Positions 60,001 to 64,000 of a DNA stretch of 64,000 bases are shown here, piece by piece. Every line of letters begins with the position of its first letter. Positions within the stretch are counted from its first letter, which is position 1. The stretch comes from Phoronis australis (lineage: Eukaryota > Phoronida > Phoronidae). The DNA lies in assembly GCA_002633005.1 (NCBI GenBank), contig NMRA01000742.1, forward strand, positions 62,001 to 126,000. Reading direction: 5' to 3'. The notes under the pieces were generated by a model. It ran no database searches. It saw nothing but the letters and a program-made list of their open reading frames with translations, and was not told the DNA's origin. The translations under genes and the position numbers were made by a program.

Positions 60001-62537
60001 GAGCAATAACGTTACTTACACTGAAAACGTCTTATGGGCATTCTTACGAAACCACCTTAAGGTAATTGTCATCTTTCGTACGTTTCATCCACACGCTTTT
60101 TAATGTATTCATTCTCAACGCATATTTATCGATTCCCGATTAACAACGAGTATTTGTTTGGCGTTCAGTAACTGTTGCTTTTTTGGAAATACCTGTCTCG
60201 CATTACAGCGGTTTCGAACACCGGCTTTCAACGCGTGGCTAGATTCGCACAAAATTTCTATAGCCACTGTTTTTTAAACTGTTTCGTTGATTTTTAATCT
60301 AGCTGCAAACAAAGGAGTTCACGAGTGTTGAGCACGAATTGGTGGCGATATTAATTTGTTACCTAAGGAGGGGATGGAAGATAATTACTTTGTAAACACG
60401 AACATGTAGAGTGTAAAAAGATGCATTGTAAACTGAGTTTTCTTACCGTTTAGCTGTCCCAGAGAAAAAATTAAATTTTAATAATATGATGTTCACATGA
60501 CTTCGACTCACTTGATAGTTCCACGCCACGGTCCAACATCGTTATGGGGGAGGGGGGGGGGGGGNGGGGGGGGGAGGTGAAGAGGAAGCGCTTTTGCCTG
60601 ATTGGTTTAAGTTACAGAGATTGAGCGAAAACGAAAACAAATTATTTTAAGTGACATGACCGGTGAGATACGTGATTTACTGAAGACAGCCCTAAATGAT
60701 AGAGCTTACCATGTGTATCTACCTACCGGACTCACCGGCTTTGATTTCAGCAAATGTCTCGCAGGTATGGGCGAGAATTGTCATCTTGTAACAAAAGCAC
60801 AACGGATACTATTGTATTAAAGCTCCAAAGCTAATCACTTAAAAAATTCTATCCCACCTAACACCAATCCCAAAAATTCGTTTTTTTGGCCGTAAATACC
60901 ATAATGTCCCTACAACCAGAGTAATTGAAAAATGTCAATTTTACGGAACCTCGACCCTGCATGCTGGACTCAATTTGTAGAACAATATGTGAGTCTAGTG
61001 ATTTTCACAGCATTAATTTAAATTACTACAAGAATTGCGCTGTCAAATGTAATGGCTTCAAACCTTATTAGCAAAATAAGCTACAAGATTGCGCCATTTG
61101 ATTCATTTATTTATTTATTAGGATTAATGTTTATGCTTATTTTCATTTCTAGAGAACAAAAGTGCGTCTTATTTCATACTTATGTATGTTAATGTAGATT
61201 TTGGTAGAATAATATGTCAATTGGTTTTAGCCGGGACTTGTAAAAGTCTGTGGCGACATAATCTTTGTAAAGGTCGTACGAGATCTAAAATTTTGTCTAA
61301 AATCTGAGCACAATATGGATTTAATGTCTTCGTCCCATAACTATGGCTTCAAAGTGCATTTACGAAATAACAATTGTTAAATGTCAAAGTGGGCATAAAT
61401 TGATGCGATTACACACCGCGTTGACTAAAGCAAACAATATAGTTTGGTTCAAGTATATATCTATGGAAATCTGTGGTACGCTGATAAGCTATGCAGGGTG
61501 ACATAATTCTTGATATAAAAGAATACAGTCAAAAAATGAAAGGTCAGCATGTGATTTTGGAATACTATGATTTACCAGTTGGTATTCGTCTGAAATGATT
61601 TCATATAAGCGCACGACCATGACCTAAAAAGTGTAACGTGTTCACCTAGAGGTTGTCTAAGAAATTTAACGTGCTGGTCACACATGAGCCGAACCCGCAG
61701 ATTGAATTCCGTGTCCCGATACTTAGCAGGACGAGGCGATTTTTCTTCTGATCAGTACCAGGAATTAGGGATTCTTGACGCCAGCGCCCGGCCTGCGCTT
61801 CCGACACTAGTGATATTGTCCGCCGGTGGGACCATGTTGCTGCCACAGACTCATCGTATTGGCGTCGGAAGTTTTATACCCAGGCCTTTTGGATTTACTT
61901 AGAATAGATCAAAAATAATTATATCAGTCTTGAATCTAAGCAAATACTTTTATTTAGGAAATTATTATGATGGATAAGTCGTGTAACTGGAAATCATCAA
62001 TCTAACATTCATTTCTAAACGTGAGCTAACCTGTCCATCAAAAGGTTCACAGACGTATTGGCGTCAATTACGGACTTTTTATTTTTGTTGAAACAGTGTG
62101 TAAGTCTTAGATATACAGAAAACAAAAGAACATCGTTTTAATATTTATTTTAGTGTGTCATCGCCACTTGCAACGTAAGGTCGTGCTTTGGAAGTGTCTG
62201 ACGCTAAAAACAGTAGTTGCTGAGGTTAACAGACTAACTAAAAAAAAGAGTCAGACTGGAATGGCACACTATCATGTTGGCCGATCAACAACGTTGGGAA
62301 ACTTGCAGAACCACAATTTCGAAGTTGAAAAATCGATAACAAACTCACTCTTGGAATAATTGTCTATTATCACCTGTTTATTTTACTAACCTGCTCAGCC
62401 GTTCGGTTGTGCAAAATGTCTTCAATTGTTGACTTTGACATGTATCCATCAACTTGGGGTTCCACCGCGTCTGTGGGCCAACACAGACTCGTAAAACAAG
62501 CTAGTGACAAGCAAAAAATTGGGCAAAGTTGCCTCAT
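35874..62537 (-). CDS. Astacin metalloprotease with EGF-CUB-EGF-MAM tail (18 exons, 727 aa)
   Basis: An extracellular zinc endopeptidase of the astacin family (meprin / tolloid / NAS group). Eighteen exons join with all phases agreeing to a 727-residue frame ending in TAA. By residue: signal peptide 1-25, propeptide to about 105 ending in a polybasic furin-type site (KRRRKRK before AHG), astacin domain about 106-305, EGF 306-346, CUB 347-467, EGF 468-506, MAM 507-660, Cys-rich segment and hydrophobic stretch to 727. The zinc signature HEICHVLGFIHE is at 204-215 (ligands H204, H208, H214, catalytic E205), and the Met-turn SIMHY is at 256-260. A propeptide FxGD aspartate switch is not visible. 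Tolloids use CUB-EGF and meprins use MAM, and this protein has both kinds of module. Substrates are unknown. The hydrophobic end could be a membrane or GPI signal, or a mispredicted tail. Confidence 0.88.
36203..36290 (+). mobile_element. tRNA-derived SINE head
   Basis: Shows an anticodon-like stem CTAGA-CCGGCAA-TCTAG and a B-box-like GGTTCGATTCT, with a weak acceptor pairing CCCAAT/GTTGGG. The D arm does not fold properly and a T-rich tail follows, so it is a SINE relic, not a working tRNA gene. Confidence 0.6.
36864..36981 (-). CDS. Astacin gene exon 17: MAM domain, end
   Basis: Encodes VVFKYTKDGSKGDLAIDNI and a closing CG, the usual MAM ending with G-D-x-A-x-D-N-I. Phase 0 to 1, with donor GTAAGT. 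Confidence 0.93.
36982..38450. other. Astacin gene intron 16
   Basis: Carries the degenerate 20-bp array at 37905-38100. The rest shows no exon. Confidence 0.4.
37905..38100 (+). repeat. Degenerate 20-bp tandem array
   Basis: About nine units of 19-22 bases ending in ATTT, with consensus near GCGCCGTTAAAAATGAATTT, in the last-but-one intron of the astacin gene. The repeat is only visible when units are split after each TTT. Confidence 0.7.
38451..38644 (-). CDS. Astacin gene exon 16: MAM domain, central core
   Basis: Encodes CIGFYYHMYGSSMGKFELL and GDQGDSWKRAEINI, the most conserved MAM core (C-x-x-F-x-Y-H-M-Y-G, then G-D-x-G-x-x-W). Phase 1 to 0. Confidence 0.95.
39006..39132 (-). CDS. Astacin gene exon 15: MAM domain, second part
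   Basis: Encodes GSTVTSQSGPQGGVNGSS then SIPFGKGHTAQLATPYL, matching the G-S-T and x-A-x-L-x-S-P strands of MAM. Phase 0 to 1. Confidence 0.88.
39866..40800 (+). repeat. Four dispersed copies of GGTACGTACACTAC
   Basis: Exact copies at 39866-39879, 40457-40470 and 40629-40642, and one with a single change at 40787-40800. The sequence between copies is not repeated. All lie in the 2.6 kb intron before MAM exon 15. Confidence 0.9.
41738..41808 (-). CDS. Astacin gene exon 14: MAM domain, start
   Basis: Encodes EDFESSVGFLQN and NGIQWRRMS, the MAM opening (D-F-E, then x-x-W-x-R-x-S-G). The first MAM cysteine is missing. Acceptor TTACAG, donor GTGAGA, phase 1 to 0. Confidence 0.82.
42352..42446. 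repeat. Tandem duplication, about 49 bp x 2
   Basis: Two copies of a unit with TACAAATCCTTC-CTGGTC and ACGGTTATACATGT stand next to each other in the intron between exons 13 and 14. Confidence 0.88.
43467..43583 (-). CDS. Astacin gene exon 13: EGF-like domain 2
   Basis: EGF-like module DPCLSNPCHGLATC then CECPQPYIGPTC, with 1-1 phase. The open frame runs about 24 codons upstream from a methionine (MKPTLHIFSIIAATT) and looks like a signal peptide, so a second promoter or separate short gene is possible. The TTTCAG acceptor and matching CUB phase favour an internal exon. Confidence 0.88.
44933..45072 (-). CDS. Astacin gene exon 12: CUB domain, end
   Basis: Begins KLCGRSPPGDIS and ends in a FKGHFKATIY strand, matching the last CUB cysteine (C-G) and the GF-x-A-x-Y closing strand. 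Enters in phase 2, leaves in phase 1 and joins in frame to the next EGF exon. Confidence 0.88.
45073..45944. other. Astacin gene intron 11
   Basis: Only the dispersed repeat at 45834-45944 is recognisable. The rest of this 0.9 kb intron is unassigned. Confidence 0.4.
45834..45944 (+). repeat. Dispersed repeat pair, copy 2, touching exon 11 donor
   Basis: Second copy of the repeat at 25994-26107. On the transcribed strand it begins at the donor of CUB exon 11, so the first intron bases may come from the repeat. Confidence 0.7.
45945..46060 (-). CDS. Astacin gene exon 11: CUB domain, middle
   Basis: Encodes LLRVHFTQFDIELDK, ACPHSVEVRFN, the CUB beta strands with F-x-I-E and the third cysteine before the VEVR strand. 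Phase 0 to 2. A dispersed repeat runs right up to its donor. Confidence 0.9.
46700..46772 (-). mobile_element. tRNA-derived SINE head
   Basis: The minus strand has an A-box-like ATTAGAGCGTCTGC and a B box GGTTCGAAACC about 25 bases later, followed by CGATCGTGGCAGAG. The acceptor arms do not pair, so this is a SINE fragment. It lies in intron 10 of the astacin gene. Confidence 0.65.
47005..47074. repeat. GC-rich palindromic element
   Basis: CATGGGCGGCGC at the left and GCGCCGCCCATG at the right enclose an inner GGGGGCTATAGTCCCCC palindrome. The whole 70 bases can form a strong hairpin, in an otherwise AT-rich intron. Confidence 0.75.
47426..47532 (-). CDS. Astacin gene exon 10: CUB domain, first part
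   Basis: Starts DCGGVIELAKVGDSVSI and contains TCVWLLK, matching the CUB opening C-G-G and the second CUB cysteine before W. Phase 1 to 0. The donor GTACTG is weak, but the next exon continues the CUB in frame. Confidence 0.85.
48384..48506 (-). CDS. Astacin gene exon 9: EGF-like domain 1
   Basis: EGF-like module with six cysteines, including GKCVCVCPPYLTGEFC, directly after the catalytic domain, as in tolloid and nematode NAS proteases. Phase 1-1. Confidence 0.92.
49183..49309 (-). CDS. Astacin gene exon 8: end of catalytic domain
   Basis: Encodes the lower lobe: a TFTVRNEAL strand, then LPGQRKDLTFYDAKTINVLY and SCAG, matching the usual G-Q-R-x-x-L-S-x-x-D and I-N-x-L-Y-x-C closing motifs. 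Phase 0 to 1. Confidence 0.94.
49959..50153 (-). CDS. Astacin gene exon 7: zinc site and Met-turn
   Basis: Contains HEICHVLGFIHEHSR, the extended HExxHxxGxxH zinc motif with the family glutamate, and the Met-turn SIMHY. Histidines and glutamate needed for catalysis are all intact. Phase 0-0. Confidence 0.97.
50752..50767 (+). mobile_element. Solo end of a CAGTGGCGGATCTAGG TIR element
   Basis: Related to the terminal sequence of the element at 27928-28084. A GC-rich tract follows, but I could not find a matching right end. Confidence 0.4.
51158..51242 (-). CDS. Astacin gene exon 6: catalytic domain, before the active site
   Basis: Encodes CITEIGMIGSSTQTIRL and QTCAL, matching the C-x-S-x-V-G-x-x-G-G-x-Q region of astacins with two conserved cysteines. 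The GG is changed to GS. The frame is set by the split GCG codon from exon 5; another open frame through this exon is a shadow. Phase 2 to 0. Confidence 0.88.
52031..52160 (-). CDS. Astacin gene exon 5: catalytic domain, upper part
   Basis: Encodes the first catalytic helix and strand: YVERRIKEAIGLLEDKTCIK, where the cysteine is the first conserved disulfide cysteine. Ends at GD-A, phase 1 to 2. Confidence 0.92.
52748..52832 (-). CDS. Astacin gene exon 4: activation site and start of catalytic domain
   Basis: Opens with KRRRKRK, a furin-type cleavage site, then AHGRVWPNGIIPYSF, the typical astacin N-terminus (W-P-x-G-x-I-P-Y). Removal of the propeptide here would give an alanine N-terminus as in BMP1/tolloid. 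Phase 0 to 1. Confidence 0.92.
53181..53252 (-). CDS. Astacin gene exon 3: propeptide
   Basis: Encodes TKPIEHLFPDLKYR and SDINNGTIK, phase 0-0, with acceptor CTTCCAG and donor GTAAGG. No FxGD motif is seen. Confidence 0.8.
53320..53740 (+). mobile_element. Probable non-autonomous element with a chance long frame
   Basis: Begins GGCCCTATCCACAGG, then AAACGC and GAAAACGCTCCCCAGTG, a word pattern I associate with widespread animal MITEs. An open frame of 138 codons on the plus strand (53359-53775) has no recognisable domain and runs across astacin exon 2, so I do not call it a gene. Confidence 0.35.
53747..53821 (-). CDS. Astacin gene exon 2: propeptide
   Basis: Encodes a charged propeptide piece including VEEIRNQDRERLSF and IDSPGQRVQ. 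Phase 0-0. It is assigned by frame continuity, borders (ACATAG, GTATGT) and position between the signal exon and exon 3, because propeptides are poorly conserved. Confidence 0.75.
53980..54190 (+). pseudogene. LINE reverse transcriptase fragment (dead)
   Basis: Reads NGVHQGDVSSPL, then in another frame FLGDLSTELK, then LYADDITLLKENEVDLQ. These are the GxxQGxxxSP and YADD motifs of a non-LTR retrotransposon polymerase in the correct order. At least two frameshifts and short flanks show it is a relic. Confidence 0.75.
60546..60577. repeat. Poly-G tract with one undetermined base
   Basis: A run of about 30 guanines broken by two adenines and one N at 60565. Length is likely unreliable in the assembly. 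Confidence 0.95.
62391..62537 (-). CDS. Astacin gene exon 1: signal peptide and start of propeptide
   Basis: The chosen ATG starts MRQLCPIFCLSLACF, a clear signal peptide, followed by an acidic propeptide start. Donor GTTAGT in phase 0. An in-frame ATG 23 codons upstream would only lengthen the basic leader, so the nearer ATG is preferred. Confidence 0.82.
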
Positions 62538-64000
62538 TTTTAAAAAGATAAAGTTTAAGTTAAACTTCTGCGTTGATCGATTGCGTTTGTTCAAATATGA
62601 CAACAGGTTGAACAAACTGTTGAACGTTGTAGAGAGCGATCATCAATAAAGCTTTGCTCGTAACCAACAATATCAAGACTATGCGCTCGAAGCCCGTGAT
62701 TCGCGCATGCGTAGCCGATCAGTTCAGAGGTACACTGTTTTCTACGGTGGTACACCGGTGTACAAGTATACACATGTTGCAACAATCTATAACAGGCGTT
62801 CACGGTCGGTTGAATATCCGAACTTCACAATCGTAATAATATCGACAACGTTTTGTTGCAATAATAGTCATGTATGTAACAATTGGTTCTGTACATTCAA
62901 ACATGAATATATTTGCAGGTGTCACACCAGAATGTACATTATCAGGGACAATGTTGCGTATTTGAGATCAGATTCAAGACGGATCCGCAGTCCAACGCTT
63001 TGCCAGTAGAACCTGGTAGAACTAATTTTCAACTGATAAGGTGATCGACTTCATTTTCCATTAAACCTGTATTCGACCTGTTTCGCTGGCTTTAATAAAT
63101 TGTGGTTCTCATGATATCTCCCGTTACTAACTCCTGTCACAAACAATGCATACACGCGCCATGAGTGCCAATAAACTCTGCGTTTTCCTGAATCGATGAT
63201 GGTTTTGATGTTCGTGTTGGCAATAGTAATAGACTACCAGCACTAAAAGGACACCTATTTTCCGAGAGTATAAAGACCTAATTCGATTTCCCCTTTTAGC
63301 CAGCAAAATAGACTGAAGTGAAATTCAATCGAGTGACTGGAAGCCAACGTGTTTCATTAGCGACTTCTAATAAGATCACAAAACACAACGGCTTTTGCAG
63401 TCTTATAGCTCTTGTCAAGGCTAATAACTTCAAGATGTGTATGTACCCAACTGTAACCCCCAAAATGAGCTTTTCAGCCCTATCACCTATTGTGTCCCAA
63501 ATATAAAACGCCAAGGCAATACGCTAATACGTGTAACTGTCTTTGAAAATCCCCACGGTACTGAAGAAAGAGTTAATTTTACGGTTAGGGTTGAACTGTT
63601 GGTTTATAGCGCCCTACTCAGAAATACTATCACAGCTTGACGTGAGAACTTAGAAAGTGTACAATAGCACCGTTTGTGTTTGCACTAAGTTTTGTTGGTA
63701 AGAGAACTGTTCTCTAGACGCTTGTGCAAATACAATTGCAGTGCATTCCAAGAAACTGATGTTTGAATTGCAACTCGTTACTCGACAACAAGCATTTGAG
63801 TATCGTTAAATTTATAGTAGAAAGAGTAAAACGATGCAACGACAGTGAGAGGGCACGACTAAAATAATGTAAATCCGGCTGAGCCCAATTGTAATGTTCA
63901 GTGACATCGAGATGACATCTGTTTTAAAAATACCTAACCACTTAACTGCTTGCAATGCTTATCCCAATATTTTATTATTTTTGCTATCAAAGAAAGGTGT
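62538..64000. other. Upstream flank of the astacin gene
   Basis: Should contain the astacin promoter and 5' untranslated sequence. No exon is seen. A perfect palindrome GTACACCGGTGTAC lies near 62750, and no clear TATA box was found. Confidence 0.4.

Larger units (their letters stand above)
53822..62390. other. Astacin gene intron 1 (8.5 kb)
   Basis: The longest intron. It holds the LINE fragment at 53980-54190, a poly-G gap at 60546-60577 and a GC-richer stretch at 61640-61900 that stays open on both strands. I found no splice-consistent exon or RNA gene. Enhancers of the astacin gene could lie here, but nothing visible proves it. Confidence 0.45.

Noticed and set aside
61646-61902. Overlapping open frames on both strands in astacin intron 1
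   Set aside because: No splice-consistent link or domain; GC-rich composition alone keeps both strands open.
2356-62537. The two genes as one continuous gene
   Set aside because: The astacin gene ends in an in-frame stop at 35874 and the VWD gene starts with its own signal peptide at 30248.

Overview
The window is genomic DNA from an animal. It contains short exons with GT-AG borders, introns from about 120 bases to 8.5 kb, extracellular domain families known from metazoans, and AT-rich introns full of small dispersed repeats. There are no bacterial-type operons or ribosome-binding sites. The domain mixture and repeat style suggest an invertebrate, probably a marine deuterostome or lophotrochozoan. 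The sequence alone does not settle the species.

Two large genes lie head to tail on the minus strand, and I assembled both exon by exon with every splice phase agreeing. The left one (2356-30248, 19 exons seen, at least 959 residues, open past the left edge) encodes a secreted mosaic protein. Its order is signal peptide, EMI-like domain, five EGF-like repeats, VWD1-C8-TIL, a VWC-like segment, VWD2-C8-TIL. This is the layout of SCO-spondin, zonadhesin, otogelin and mucin relatives. The right one (35874-62537, 18 exons, 727 residues, apparently complete) encodes an astacin-family zinc metalloprotease. Its order is signal peptide, propeptide with a furin-type site, astacin catalytic domain, EGF, CUB, EGF, MAM, and a short Cys-rich tail ending in a hydrophobic stretch. 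Both products would leave the cell, one as a matrix or mucus-type polymer component and the other as an extracellular protease. Nothing in the window shows that they act together.

About 5.6 kb (30249-35873) separates the genes and shows no gene. The introns hold the rest: simple repeats, several foldback or TIR elements (two of them flanking the first VWD exon), a probable hAT-type MITE with an internal 30-bp minisatellite, tRNA-derived SINE relics, a dead LINE reverse-transcriptase fragment, and three arrays of degenerate short words related to GTAAAATG-GAC. The regions 1-2355 and 62538-64000 have no exon I can support.

I see no novel multi-gene system. The points most worth following are the astacin-EGF-CUB-EGF-MAM architecture, the EMI-EGF-VWD architecture lacking the usual CxxC motifs, exon-scale duplications that have decayed next to live exons, and the unexplained short-word arrays.
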